Assembly: GCF_002285495.1 (NCBI RefSeq)
Contig: NZ_CP016786.1
Span: forward strand, 1,750,001-1,814,000
Source of the DNA: Clostridium isatidis
GTDB lineage: Bacteria; Bacillota; Clostridia; Clostridiales; Clostridiaceae
DNA: 64,000 nt
Reading direction: 5' to 3'
The notes beneath the pieces are model-generated. The model did not search any database and was not told where the DNA came from. It saw nothing but the letters and a program-made list of their open reading frames with translations. Numbering within the stretch: the stretch's first letter is position 1; each line of letters starts with the position of its first letter. This document shows positions 42,145 to 50,807 of this stretch, one piece after another. A program made the position numbers and the translations under genes.

Positions 42145-43266
42145 TTATTTTAAACTTGATTTATAACTTCCTAATATCCTAAAATATCTGCTGTTTTCTT
42201 CTATTCGGCTTAAAGCCTTTCTTACATATTCATTTTCTAAATTTCCTTCAAAATCTACATAAAGAAGGTATTTCCAGGATTCATTTTTATTTGGCCTTGA
42301 TTCTATCTTTATCATGTTTATATTATTTTCTGCAAAATATCTTAATAAACTATACAAATTCCCTGCCTTATCTTCCAGCGAAAATACTACACTTATTTTA
42401 TCGCTCTTTTTATCATAATTAGGATTTCTTGATATAACTATAAACTTGGTACAATTATCTTTTTTATCATTTATCTTTTCCTTTAATATTTCTAAGCCGT
42501 ATATCTCAGCTGCCCTTCTGCTTCCAATGGCAGCTTTCCTTTTATCCTTTAAATCAGCTACATATTTAGCGCTTATGGCTGTATTATAGTAAGGAATAAG
42601 CTTAACCTTATCAAATTGACTTAAAAACTTTTTACTTTGATGAAAGCCTTGAGGGTGGGAATAAATTTCTTCAATTTCCTCTAAAGCAGCACCCTTAATT
42701 CCAATTAAATGCTGATCTATCTTTACACATTCTTCTCCAATTATATAAAAGCCATATTTAACTAAAAGGTCGTAAACTTCGCTTATAGCTCCAGTATAGG
42801 AATTTTCTATTGGTAATACCCCATAATTAATTTCTTTTTTCGCTATGGCCTCAAAGACATCTTCAAAATGCTCATATTTTTTTGTATTTTTAGGATTATT
42901 GAAAAACTTTAAAACTGCTTCCTCACTAAAGGCTCCTTCTAGTCCCTGATAGCCAATTACCATTTCTTCCTTATTTATAGAGCTTTCATCAGCTTCCTCT
43001 TTAACTATATTCTTTTGAAGGGATCTGCTAAGCTCCATTATCTTTTCAAAAAACTCTTCTGTTATATTTGAATAATTTATATTTTTAAGCTTAGATATAT
43101 TTTTTTTAATTACCTCTTTTTCCCTTGCTTCATTTAATATAGGAAGATTATTTTCCTTTTTATATTCCCCTACCTTTACTGCAAGGTCCATTCTTCTTTC
43201 AAAAAGAGAAACAAGTTCCTTATCTATTAAGTCAATTTCCTTTCTATAGTTCTCTAATTTACTCAC
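42145..43266 (-). CDS. pheA: Bifunctional chorismate mutase / prephenate dehydratase
   Basis: P-protein of phenylalanine synthesis, 373 aa. Chorismate mutase at residues 1-90 (LENYRKEIDLIDKELVSLFERRMDLAVKVGEYKKENNLPI), prephenate dehydratase at about 100-280 (GYQGLEGAFSEEAV, GVLPIENSYTGAISEVYDLL, CTKFIVISRNP) and a C-terminal ACT domain (KISVVFSLEDKAGNLYSLLRYFAENNINMIKIESRP) with the ESRP motif of phenylalanine feedback. Begins at GTG overlapping the aroC stop by four bases. Confidence 0.96.
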   Translation of the reverse strand: MSKLENYRKEIDLIDKELVSLFERRMDLAVKVGEYKKENNLPILNEAREKEVIKKNISKLKNINYSNITEEFFEKIMELSRSLQKNIVKEEADESSINKEEMVIGYQGLEGAFSEEAVLKFFNNPKNTKKYEHFEDVFEAIAKKEINYGVLPIENSYTGAISEVYDLLVKYGFYIIGEECVKIDQHLIGIKGAALEEIEEIYSHPQGFHQSKKFLSQFDKVKLIPYYNTAISAKYVADLKDKRKAAIGSRRAAEIYGLEILKEKINDKKDNCTKFIVISRNPNYDKKSDKISVVFSLEDKAGNLYSLLRYFAENNINMIKIESRPNKNESWKYLLYVDFEGNLENEYVRKALSRIEENSRYFRILGSYKSSLK

Positions 43267-44348
43267 TGCCCTGCCCCCTTAATTAAATCCAATATTCCTA
43301 TAGCTGCCACTGCTTCAATTACTGGCACTGCCCTTTGAACTATGCAAGGATCGTGTCTTCCTTCGACCCTAAACTTAACATTTGTCTTGTTATTTATATC
43401 TATTGTATTTTGTTCCTTGGCAATAGAAGCTGTAGGCTTTATTGCAACCTTAAAGATTACTGGCATTCCATTTGTTATGCCCCCTAGTATTCCTCCATTA
43501 TTATTAGTTTTTGTTTTTACTAAATCCCCATCATAATAAAATTCATCATTTGCTTCTGAGCCAAACATCCTTGTCATTTCAAAGCCCTTACCAAATTCTA
43601 TTCCTTTTACTGCCGGAACGCTAAAAATTAAATGGGCAAGGGTTGATTCAACTGAATCAAAGAAGGGGTTTCCTAGGCCAGCCTTAATTCCTATTATTGC
43701 ACATTCAATTGTTCCTCCAACTGAATCTCCCTCATATTTAGCTTGTAATATTTTATGCCTGATCTTATGCTCTAAGGATTTATTTAATAAAGGAAGCTCC
43801 TCTTCCCTTAAGTTAAATAATTCTTCCCTGGTTAAATTAACTCCATTAAAGTCGTCATCCTTTATATCCTTTATTGAAGATATGTGGGAAGCTATATATA
43901 TGCCCTCTTTTTCTAAAACCTGCTTACATATAGCTCCTGCAAAAACTAAGGGAGCTGTTATTCTTCCTGAAAAATGACCTCCACCTCTATAATCATTAAA
44001 GCCTGAATATCTTATATGTCCAGTATAATCTGCATGGCCAGGTCTCATATAATCCTTAAGTTTACTATAATCCTTAGACCTTGTATCCTTATTTCTAATT
44101 ATCGCACATAGGGGAGTACCTGTTGTTCTTCCTTCAAAGTATCCGCTTAATATTTCAGGAAGGTCCTTCTCTTTTCTTGCAGTAGACAATTCATTTTTCC
44201 CTGGCGCCCTTCTTTCCATCTCAAAAAGCAGCTTTTCCATGTCTATTTCAAAACCAGATGGCAAGCCATCTATGGTTATGCCTATAGCATTACCATGAGA
44301 TTCGCCAAAGATTGAAACTTTTATGTTATTTCCCCATATTCCACTCAT
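43263..44348 (-). CDS. aroC: Chorismate synthase
   Basis: FMN-dependent formation of chorismate from EPSP, 361 aa. Signatures GESHGNAIGITIDGLPSGFEID, the RRAPGKNELSTARKEKD loop, RPGHADYTGHIRYSGFNDYRGGGHFSGRITAP and GILGGITNGMP. The ATG at 44348 is chosen for the AGGAGG site nine bases before it; two further in-frame codons upstream are unlikely. It overlaps aroA by 23 bases, implying coupling. Confidence 0.97.
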   Translation of the reverse strand: MSGIWGNNIKVSIFGESHGNAIGITIDGLPSGFEIDMEKLLFEMERRAPGKNELSTARKEKDLPEILSGYFEGRTTGTPLCAIIRNKDTRSKDYSKLKDYMRPGHADYTGHIRYSGFNDYRGGGHFSGRITAPLVFAGAICKQVLEKEGIYIASHISSIKDIKDDDFNGVNLTREELFNLREEELPLLNKSLEHKIRHKILQAKYEGDSVGGTIECAIIGIKAGLGNPFFDSVESTLAHLIFSVPAVKGIEFGKGFEMTRMFGSEANDEFYYDGDLVKTKTNNNGGILGGITNGMPVIFKVAIKPTASIAKEQNTIDINNKTNVKFRVEGRHDPCIVQRAVPVIEAVAAIGILDLIKGAGQ

Positions 44349-45621
44349 CTGCAATTCCTCCTAAAGTTTTAAAATCCTCGAAGAAACTTGGATAGGACTT
44401 AGCTACACAGTCATAATCAATAAGATTTATAGCTTCCTTACATCTAGTTGATGCTATTGCCAAGGTCATTGCAATTCTATGATCCTTCCAGCTCCAGACA
44501 TCAACACCTCCCTTAAATTCTTCTACTCCATATATTACTAAGCCATCTTCCTTTTCTTCTATTTTTGCACCAATCTTATTAAGCTCACTTGCAACAGCCC
44601 TTAATCTATCACATTCCTTTATCCTTAATCTTCCTGCATTTATTATTTCTGTTTTTCCCTTGGCTAAGGCTGCGGCAACAGATAAAACTGGTATTATATC
44701 TGGACATTGAGATCCATCTATAATTGTTGATTTAATTTCATAAGGAGCTGTACACCCAATTCCATCTTCTTCCTTATAAAATTTTGCTCCCATACTCTCT
44801 AATATATCTATAACAGCCTTATCTCCTTGAAGGGAAGTTAAATTTAAGTCTTTTACTTTTACCTTTGAGCCAATTAGGTCTGCTACTAAGTAAAAGGCAG
44901 CCTGGGAGTAGTCTCCTTCAACCCTGTAGTTCCTTGATTTATAGCTTTGATTTCCCTTAATTATAAGTTCCTTATAATCCTTATTTATTATTTCTACTCC
45001 AAAGTCCTTCATGCAGGAAATAGTTAAATCTAAATAGCCCTTTGATTCAAGTTCTGTTGTTATAATAATCTTTGAATCTCCCTTTAATAAAGGCAGGGCA
45101 AATAAAAGTCCTGATATAAATTGAGAGCTTATATTTCCTGGGACTGTAAAAGTTCCAGGCTTTAGAAGCCCCTTAATTATTAAATCTAATTTATCCTTTG
45201 TATAATTATATTTAATTCCTTGTTCAGCAAAAATATTATAATAAACATCTAAGGGTCTTTTTCCTAAATTCCCTTCTCCAGTAAATTTAGAAATTCCATC
45301 AAATAATAAGGAAATCGGTACTAAAAACCTCAGGGTAGAACCAGATTCCTTACAATTTATATCCCTTGCATTTTTTCTTACTGCCTTTTCATTAAAGATA
45401 CCTGTAATATTAAGACTGTCAGGATTTTTCTCTATTATCGCCCCTAATTCCTCCATGGCGCTTATGGTTGCTATAATATCATCAGAATAATCTATATTTT
45501 CTACTATAGATGTTTCCTTTCCAATGGCTGCACAAATAATGGCTCTATGAGCTATACTCTTTGAAGGAGGAACTTTTACACTTCCACTAAGAAGTGATTT
45601 TTTTAAGTGTAATTTATTCAT
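44326..45621 (-). CDS. aroA: 3-phosphoshikimate 1-carboxyvinyltransferase (EPSP synthase)
   Basis: Adds enolpyruvate from PEP to shikimate-3-phosphate, 431 aa. N-terminal VPPSKSIAHRAIICAAIG, SGSTLRFLVPISLLFDG, GEGNLGKRPLDV, PGNISSQFISGLLFALPLL and C-terminal LRIKECDRLRAVASELNKIGA, WKDHRIAMTLAIAS. Start follows GAGAGGGGA, 15 bases after aroB. The LGKRPL and SSQFISGLL variants suggest the class II type. Confidence 0.95.
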   Translation of the reverse strand: MNKLHLKKSLLSGSVKVPPSKSIAHRAIICAAIGKETSIVENIDYSDDIIATISAMEELGAIIEKNPDSLNITGIFNEKAVRKNARDINCKESGSTLRFLVPISLLFDGISKFTGEGNLGKRPLDVYYNIFAEQGIKYNYTKDKLDLIIKGLLKPGTFTVPGNISSQFISGLLFALPLLKGDSKIIITTELESKGYLDLTISCMKDFGVEIINKDYKELIIKGNQSYKSRNYRVEGDYSQAAFYLVADLIGSKVKVKDLNLTSLQGDKAVIDILESMGAKFYKEEDGIGCTAPYEIKSTIIDGSQCPDIIPVLSVAAALAKGKTEIINAGRLRIKECDRLRAVASELNKIGAKIEEKEDGLVIYGVEEFKGGVDVWSWKDHRIAMTLAIASTRCKEAINLIDYDCVAKSYPSFFEDFKTLGGIADEWNMGK

Positions 45622-45636
45622 AAGATTTCCCCTCTC

Positions 45637-46683
45637 TTAAAGAAAAAATTCCTTTTTTGTTTTATAAATAAAGCTTTCCCCTATTTCCTTTAAAGCAATT
45701 ATATTTAAAGTCTTGCCCAAATTCTTTTTATCTAACTCTATAGTTTTTATAAGTTCTTTAATATCAATATCCAAATTATAAGGCAGTTTATATTTAATTA
45801 AAATTTCCTTAATTGCTTCAGAAGTTCCTTCTTTTGTTATAGTGTATTTTTCAGAAATTTTACTTATTATATACATTCCGATAGCAACAGCTTCCCCATG
45901 GGTATACTTATCATAGTTATAATACTGCTCTATTGCATGACCTATTGTATGGCCAAAATTTAATAACATTCTTTCTCCAGTATCTTTTTCATCCTTTTCA
46001 ACAACTTGGGCTTTTATTTTGCAGCAAGTGTGAATAATATATTCAATATTGTGCATAACATCTTCTTTATTCTTATAATTTAATAATTTATAAAAAAACT
46101 GTCTATCCTTTATACAGCCATACTTTATTACTTCTGCCATTCCATCACTGAAAACTCTATCTGTCAAAGTTTCTAAAACTATAGGGTCTATTAAAACCTT
46201 CTTTGGATGATAAAAACTTCCTACTAAATTTTTTCCCTTATCTAAATCAACTCCAACCTTTCCTCCAACACTGCTGTCAACTTGGGCAAGTAAAGTTGTT
46301 GGACATTGAACAAAGGGAACTCCCCTAAGGTAAGTTGAAGCAATAAAGCCAGCTAAGTCCCCAATTACTCCACCCCCAAGGGCTATGATTAAATCACTTC
46401 TTGTAAATTTAAAATTAAGAAGTTCATCATAAACTAAAGGCAGAGTATTAAAGGATTTTGTCGCTTCTCCTTCCTTTAATACCAGCTTTTTTGCCTTATA
46501 GCCTGCTTCTAATAAATTATTTAACACCTTATCTCCATAATATTTATCTACTATTCTGTCAGTAATAATAAATACCTTATCCCCTTTAAAGACCTCTCTT
46601 ATTTTCTCAGAAATTTTATTTAGAATGTCCTTTTCTATATTAATAGAGTAGCTATTTTCTTTTAAATTTACCTCTAGCTTCAA
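45637..46683 (-). CDS. aroB: 3-dehydroquinate synthase
   Basis: NAD-dependent cyclisation of DAHP, 348 aa. Motifs LKEGEATKSFNTLPLVYDELL, IALGGGVIGDLAGFIASTYLRGVPFVQCPTTLLAQVDSSVGGKVGVDL, and metal ligands in LLNFGHTIGHAIEQYY with HGEAVAIGM. The start is set at the TTG at 46683, giving MKLEVNLKENSYSI, because AAGGGA lies eight bases upstream and overlaps the aroF stop; the longer frame with ATG at 46707 has no site and would overlap aroF by 23 bases. Confidence 0.9.
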   Translation of the reverse strand: MKLEVNLKENSYSINIEKDILNKISEKIREVFKGDKVFIITDRIVDKYYGDKVLNNLLEAGYKAKKLVLKEGEATKSFNTLPLVYDELLNFKFTRSDLIIALGGGVIGDLAGFIASTYLRGVPFVQCPTTLLAQVDSSVGGKVGVDLDKGKNLVGSFYHPKKVLIDPIVLETLTDRVFSDGMAEVIKYGCIKDRQFFYKLLNYKNKEDVMHNIEYIIHTCCKIKAQVVEKDEKDTGERMLLNFGHTIGHAIEQYYNYDKYTHGEAVAIGMYIISKISEKYTITKEGTSEAIKEILIKYKLPYNLDIDIKELIKTIELDKKNLGKTLNIIALKEIGESFIYKTKKEFFL

Positions 46684-46684
46684 T

Positions 46685-47698
46685 TTAAATTTCCCTTCCA
46701 ACTGCATTTGCAATAGGTTTAAGTTCTTTTACTAAAGCATCATAATCTTCTGGCTTAATTGATTGAGGTCCATCTGATAAAGCTTTTTCAGGGTCATTAT
46801 GCACCTCTATTATAAGCCCATCTGCTCCAACGGCAACTGCTGCTTTTGCTAAAGGTGCTATCATAAATCTCTTACCTGTTGCATGACTAGGATCTACTAT
46901 TACTGGTAAATGGCTTAATTTTTTAATTGCAGGTATTGCACTTAAGTCTAAGGTATTTCTTGTATAAGTTTCAAAGGTTCTAATTCCTCTTTCACATAAA
47001 ATTACATTATTATTACCGCCAGCTAAAATATATTCAGCACTCATTAAAAATTCTTCTATAGTTGCAGCAAACCCTCTCTTTAATAATATTGGCTTATTTA
47101 TTTTTCCTAATTCCTTTAATAAATCAAAGTTTTGCATATTTCTTGCTCCAACTTGAATTATATCTACGTCTCTCTCAAAAATTTCAATATCTTTAGCTGA
47201 CATTATTTCTGTCACTATTGGCAATCCTGTCTTTTCCCTTGCTATTTTTAATAATTCAAGTCCATCATATTCTAAGCCTTGGAAACTATAAGGTGATGTT
47301 CTTGGCTTGAATGCCCCACCTCTTAAAAAGCTTGCCCCTGACTTTTTAACTTCCTCAGCTATAAATTTTATTTGATCTTCACTTTCTACAGAACAAGGTC
47401 CCGCTATCATTGCTATTCTATTTCCGCCTATTTTTCTTCCATTAACATCAACCACTGTATTTTCTGGATGAAAAACTCTATTGGCTTTTTTGAAAGGTTC
47501 TTGAACTTTTATTACCTTTTCTACAATATCATGTGCTTCAATTTTTAATGGATCAATTTTTGTTGTGTCTCCTATGATTCCCAAAACTGTTAACTCCTTA
47601 CCTATTACAGGACAAACATCTATGCCCTCTTTTTTTAATTCTTCTGTTAATTTTCTTATATCCTCTTCTCTAGTTTTTGCTTTTAATACTACAACCAT
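46685..47698 (-). CDS. aroF: 3-deoxy-7-phosphoheptulonate synthase (DAHP synthase, type I beta)
   Basis: First step of the shikimate pathway, 337 aa. An N-terminal ferredoxin-like regulatory domain (residues 1-70, MVVVLKAKTREEDIRKLTEELKKEG) precedes the barrel with MIAGPCSVESEDQI, GGAFKPRTSPYSFQGL, QVGARNMQNFDLLKELG, ILLKRGFAATIEEFLMSAEYI and PVIVDPSHATGKR. That layout is the class I beta type that is often feedback-inhibited through the extra domain. Start follows GGGGGC; the upstream in-frame codons lie in the attenuator region. Confidence 0.95.
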   Translation of the reverse strand: MVVVLKAKTREEDIRKLTEELKKEGIDVCPVIGKELTVLGIIGDTTKIDPLKIEAHDIVEKVIKVQEPFKKANRVFHPENTVVDVNGRKIGGNRIAMIAGPCSVESEDQIKFIAEEVKKSGASFLRGGAFKPRTSPYSFQGLEYDGLELLKIAREKTGLPIVTEIMSAKDIEIFERDVDIIQVGARNMQNFDLLKELGKINKPILLKRGFAATIEEFLMSAEYILAGGNNNVILCERGIRTFETYTRNTLDLSAIPAIKKLSHLPVIVDPSHATGKRFMIAPLAKAAVAVGADGLIIEVHNDPEKALSDGPQSIKPEDYDALVKELKPIANAVGREI

Positions 47699-47738
47699 TA
47701 ATATGCCCCCTTTTATTATTGTTTTTTTATATAAAAAA

Positions 47739-47759
47739 GAGAACCCCAAAGAGTTCCCC
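47739..47759 (-). terminator. Attenuator hairpin before aroF
   Basis: On the transcribed strand GGGGAAC pairs with GTTCTCT (two G-T pairs) around an eight-base loop and is followed by a run of T then ATAT. It stands 45 bases after the leader-peptide stop and about 40 bases before aroF. Position and T-tract fit an attenuator; stem strength is moderate. Confidence 0.6.
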
Positions 47760-47803
47760 AATAAAGCAATTTATAACTATACTTATATAGTTTCTAAATT
47801 TAT

Positions 47804-47926
47804 TTAAAAAACTCTGCTGAAAGGGATTATTTTATTGTATAGAAAATAGCCAGCGCTAAAATAAAAGCCCCAGAAAGCAAAGTAAAAGCTATAAAATTTT
47901 GCTATTCCCTTTATAATACCTTTCAT
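47804..47926 (-). CDS. Aromatic-rich leader peptide of the aro operon
   Basis: A 40-aa ORF: MKGIIKGIAKFYSFYFAFWG then FYFSAGYFLYNKIIPFSRVF. Fifteen residues are aromatic (9 Phe, 5 Tyr, 1 Trp), 13 of them between residues 11 and 30. It has an ideal GGAGG site six bases before its ATG, stands between the promoter and aroF, and is followed by a terminator-like hairpin. This is the layout of a transcription attenuator sensing charged tRNA-Phe and tRNA-Tyr: stalling in the aromatic run would alter folding downstream. A small membrane protein cannot be excluded, since the sequence is hydrophobic. Confidence 0.8.
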   Translation of the reverse strand: MKGIIKGIAKFYSFYFAFWGFYFSAGYFLYNKIIPFSRVF

Positions 47927-48024
47927 AATTTCCTCCGTATAAATCTAGAAAACATATACTTATATTTTATTTACATTTCTTATATTTTACTTATATTTTC
48001 TTACAATTATATATTTTATATAAT

Positions 48025-48052
48025 TCTATATCAAATATTCTGATAATGTCAA
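48025..48052 (-). promoter_or_regulatory. Promoter of the aro operon
   Basis: TTGACA (48052-48047) and TATAGA (48030-48025) with a 16-base spacer. The leader that follows, before the leader peptide, contains three copies of AAAATATAAG (47957-48000). Confidence 0.65.
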
Positions 48053-48092
48053 TATAAAGTTACTTTCTAAAATTATTTTTAATAAAAATTCT

Positions 48093-48125
48093 ATAAGGAG
48101 GGCTGTCCACAACAACCCTCCTTAT
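48093..48125 (-). terminator. Terminator of the rubrerythrin gene
   Basis: Perfect arms ATAAGGAGGG / CCCTCCTTAT with a 13-base loop and AGAATTTTTATT after them on the transcribed strand. Confidence 0.78.
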
Positions 48126-48185
48126 ATTCATAGGATTTCAGTTTGCTGAAATTCCTACTAATTTTTAATTATGAATTGGATAAAT

Positions 48186-48734
48186 TTATTTATCACCAAA
48201 ATATCTGTTTAATAATCCTAAGAATGCCTTTCCATGTCTTGCTTCATCCTTGCACATTTCATGTACTGTGTCATGGATTGCATCTAAGTTTAATTGTTTA
48301 GCTAATGTTGCTAAATCTTTCTTTCCTTGAGTTGCACCGTATTCAGCTTCTACTCTTGCTTCTAAGTTAGCCTTAGTATCAGCTACAACAACTTCTCCTA
48401 GTAATTCAGCAAATTTTGCAGCATGTTCTGCTTCTTCAAATGCTATTCTCTTATATGCTTCAGCAACTTCTGGATATCCTTCTCTGTCAGCTTGTCTTGA
48501 CATTGCTAAATACATACCAACTTCTGTACATTCTCCAACGAAGTTTGCTCTTAAACCTTCTATAACTCTTTCATCTACACCTTGAGCTACTCCTATTCTA
48601 TGTTCGTCAGCCCATTTTAATTCTCCTGATTGTTCTACGAACTTATCTGCTCCAGCATGGCATACTGGACATTCAGCTGGTGCTGCTTCTCCTTCATAAA
48701 CATATCCACAAATTGTACATACAAACTTTTTCAT
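48186..48734 (-). CDS. Reverse rubrerythrin
   Basis: Diiron peroxide/oxygen reductase of anaerobes, 182 aa, with domains in the reverse order. Rubredoxin-like Fe(SCys)4 domain first (FVCTICGYVYEGE and ECPVCHAG, residues 1-35), then a ferritin-like diiron domain with ligands in NFVGECTEVGMYLAMSRQADREG, FEEAEHAAKFAELLG, RVEAEYGATQG and CKDEARHGKAFLGLL. This order is that of clostridial revRbr induced by oxidative stress. Start follows AGGAGG; a TTTACA/TATAAT promoter lies about 90-115 bases upstream. Confidence 0.95.
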   Translation of the reverse strand: MKKFVCTICGYVYEGEAAPAECPVCHAGADKFVEQSGELKWADEHRIGVAQGVDERVIEGLRANFVGECTEVGMYLAMSRQADREGYPEVAEAYKRIAFEEAEHAAKFAELLGEVVVADTKANLEARVEAEYGATQGKKDLATLAKQLNLDAIHDTVHEMCKDEARHGKAFLGLLNRYFGDK

Positions 48735-48824
48735 AAACTTACCTCCTAAAATTTAAATATTTTAATTTCAATATCATAAGAATTTATTTACACTAGGAAT
48801 TTTTTAAGCAATCCCTTTTCATAG

Positions 48825-48856
48825 TCATTATTATATAATAGTAATTATCTGTTGTA
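48825..48856 (-). promoter_or_regulatory. Rubrerythrin promoter with PerR-like palindrome
   Basis: On the gene strand TTTACA and TATAAT are separated by 17 bases, and the -10 is inside the perfect palindrome TATTATATAATA. The size and AT pattern recall a PerR box, but the consensus is not met exactly; binding by PerR is a guess. Confidence 0.4.
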
Positions 48857-48973
48857 AAGTGTTTTATAGTAAATTTTAACTTTTTTTATTTTTTATCTTT
48901 TTAATAACACCTTTCCTCTAAGTATAAAAGCTGCCATCTTATTAGAACCCTTATAAAAACTTATCACAAATAT

Positions 48974-49018
48974 AAATAAGAGCCTCCCACTATAACTAAT
49001 GTAGAAAGCTCTTATTTA
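48974..49018 (-). terminator. Hairpin after the siderophore-binding protein gene
   Basis: Perfect arms AAATAAGAGC / GCTCTTATTT with a 25-base loop, 11 bases after the stop. A long loop and weak T-tract lower confidence. Confidence 0.55.
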
Positions 49019-49028
49019 TATTTATATA

Positions 49029-50003
49029 TTATTTAACTGCATTTTCCATATCCCTTAATACAACATCTGCACCCTTAAATCCAGGTCCTCCTATATACCA
49101 AGCAGTTGGTTCAACATAAATAATATGTCCATTCTTGTAAGCATCAGTGCTCTTAATTAAATCATTATCTAAAGTTTCTTGAGCTGTAGCTTTTCCTTCT
49201 CCGCTGCCTGTAGCATAAGTTCTATCTAATACTATTAAGAAATCCGGATTCTTTTCTTTAATGTATTCATTAGTTACTTCTTGTCCATGAGTTGCATCAT
49301 CTATGTTTGTATCAATTGGTGTAAATCCAAATTCATTATAAACATATCCAAATCTTGAATCTGCTCCTTGAGCACCATAGGAACCTTCATTAACCATTAA
49401 GAATAAAGCTGTTGCATTTAAAGCCTTTGTCTTTGAAACTAATTCTTCTTTTCTTGCATTTATTGAAGCTAATTTTTCTTCTACTTCTGCTTCTTTACCA
49501 AAAATTTGGCCTAAGACTCTTGCTGTTCTTTCTAATGAAGCAAAATAGTCTCCATCACTTCCTAAGTATAAAGTTGGTGCTAGCTTTTGGAATTCAGCAA
49601 TTGCTTCTTCTTGTCTTCCTTCGATAATAATTAAGTCAGGTTGTGCTGCTGCTACAGCTTCCATATCATATGATTTTAAGCTTCCTAAATCAATATATTT
49701 ATCATCTTTATATTTTTCTAAGTATGATGGTATTGATGCCTTTGGAAGTGCCACTGGTTCAATTCCTAGGTCATCCATTATATCTAATGAAGCAAAATCT
49801 AAAACTACTACATTTTTAGGATTGTAAGCTACTTCTACTTCCCCCTTTCTATCTGTAACTGTTATAATATCTCCATCTTGATGTTTTGCTGTTTCAACAT
49901 CAGAATTTGCCTTTGTATTATCCTTACCCTTATATTGTGTAACTCCTAAAATTGCCGCAACTACAAGGATAATTGCAATTATAATTCCTGTTCTTTTTTT
50001 CAT
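49029..50003 (-). CDS. yclQ: Siderophore (petrobactin-type) binding protein, YclQ-like
   Basis: Extracytoplasmic siderophore-binding protein, 324 aa, last gene of a yclNOPQ-type operon. PBP type 3 fold: VVLDFASLDIMDDLGIEPVAL, YIDLGSLKSYDMEAVAAAQPDLIIIEGRQ, FLMVNEGSYGAQGADSRFGYVYNEFGF and FLIVLDRTYATGSGEGKA. The N-terminus (MKKRTGIIIAIILVVAAILG) is hydrophobic but has no cysteine, so unlike MglB it is not a lipoprotein and is probably held by an uncleaved helix. Start follows AGGAGGA. Confidence 0.9.
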   Translation of the reverse strand: MKKRTGIIIAIILVVAAILGVTQYKGKDNTKANSDVETAKHQDGDIITVTDRKGEVEVAYNPKNVVVLDFASLDIMDDLGIEPVALPKASIPSYLEKYKDDKYIDLGSLKSYDMEAVAAAQPDLIIIEGRQEEAIAEFQKLAPTLYLGSDGDYFASLERTARVLGQIFGKEAEVEEKLASINARKEELVSKTKALNATALFLMVNEGSYGAQGADSRFGYVYNEFGFTPIDTNIDDATHGQEVTNEYIKEKNPDFLIVLDRTYATGSGEGKATAQETLDNDLIKSTDAYKNGHIIYVEPTAWYIGGPGFKGADVVLRDMENAVK

Positions 50004-50051
50004 GTTAAAAATCCTCCTAAAGTATTTTTATATATTAAAGTCATTTATATT

Positions 50052-50807
50052 TTAAAAATAAATACAAATGTTTTTATTATTAATATTTTGAATGTTAAAG
50101 TCCATATCAAAGATATCATTTAATACATCCTTTTGAATTATGTTCATAGCTGTATCATTAGCTACTAACTTCCCATTTTTTAAAGCTACTATATTATCTG
50201 AATAACAAGAGGCAAAATTAATATCGTGGATTACAAGAATTATTGTTTTTCCAAGATCTTCTGCCATCTTTTTAAGAAGTTTCATCATTTCAACTGAATG
50301 CTTCATATCTAGATTATTTAATGGCTCATCAAGCATTATGTATTCTGTATCTTGGGCTATAATCATAGCAATAAATGCTCTTTGCTTTTGACCTCCACTA
50401 AGTTCATCTAAATACTTATCTTCAATATCCTTTAGACTCATATACTCTAATGCATTATCAACCATTTCTATGTCTTCTTTCTTTAACCTTCCTTCACAAT
50501 AAGGAAATCTACCAAAAGAAACAAGTTCCCTGATTGTTAATCTAACATTTATATTGTTGCTTTGCCTTAGTATTGATAAGGTTTTGGATAATTCTTTTGT
50601 ATCCCAGTCCTTTAGATTTTTACCATCTATAACTACATCGCCTAAATCCATAGCTATAAGTCTTGAAATCATAGATAATATTGTACTTTTTCCTGCACCA
50701 TTAGCACCTATAAAAGATGTAATCTTTCCCTTTTCTATATTAAAGGAAACATTATCAACAACTTTTTTATCTCCATATGATTTACAAAGATTTTTTACCT
50801 CTATCAT
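50052..50807 (-). CDS. yclP: Siderophore ABC importer ATPase, YclP-like
   Basis: ATPase of the iron-siderophore importer, 251 aa. Walker A FIGANGAGKSTILSMISR, Q-loop LSILRQSNNINVRLTI, signature DELSGGQKQRAFIAMI, Walker B EYIMLDEPLNNLDMKH and H-loop ILVIHDINFASCYSD. The start overlaps the end of the permease gene by four bases with its own CCCTCC-complement site (GGAGGG). Confidence 0.94.
   Translation of the reverse strand: MIEVKNLCKSYGDKKVVDNVSFNIEKGKITSFIGANGAGKSTILSMISRLIAMDLGDVVIDGKNLKDWDTKELSKTLSILRQSNNINVRLTIRELVSFGRFPYCEGRLKKEDIEMVDNALEYMSLKDIEDKYLDELSGGQKQRAFIAMIIAQDTEYIMLDEPLNNLDMKHSVEMMKLLKKMAEDLGKTIILVIHDINFASCYSDNIVALKNGKLVANDTAMNIIQKDVLNDIFDMDFNIQNINNKNICIYF

Noticed and set aside
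48140..48170. Small palindrome near AGGATTTCAG/CTGAAATTCCT as an operator
   Set aside because: It lies between the rubrerythrin stop and its terminator, with a bulge; a secondary 3' hairpin is simpler.
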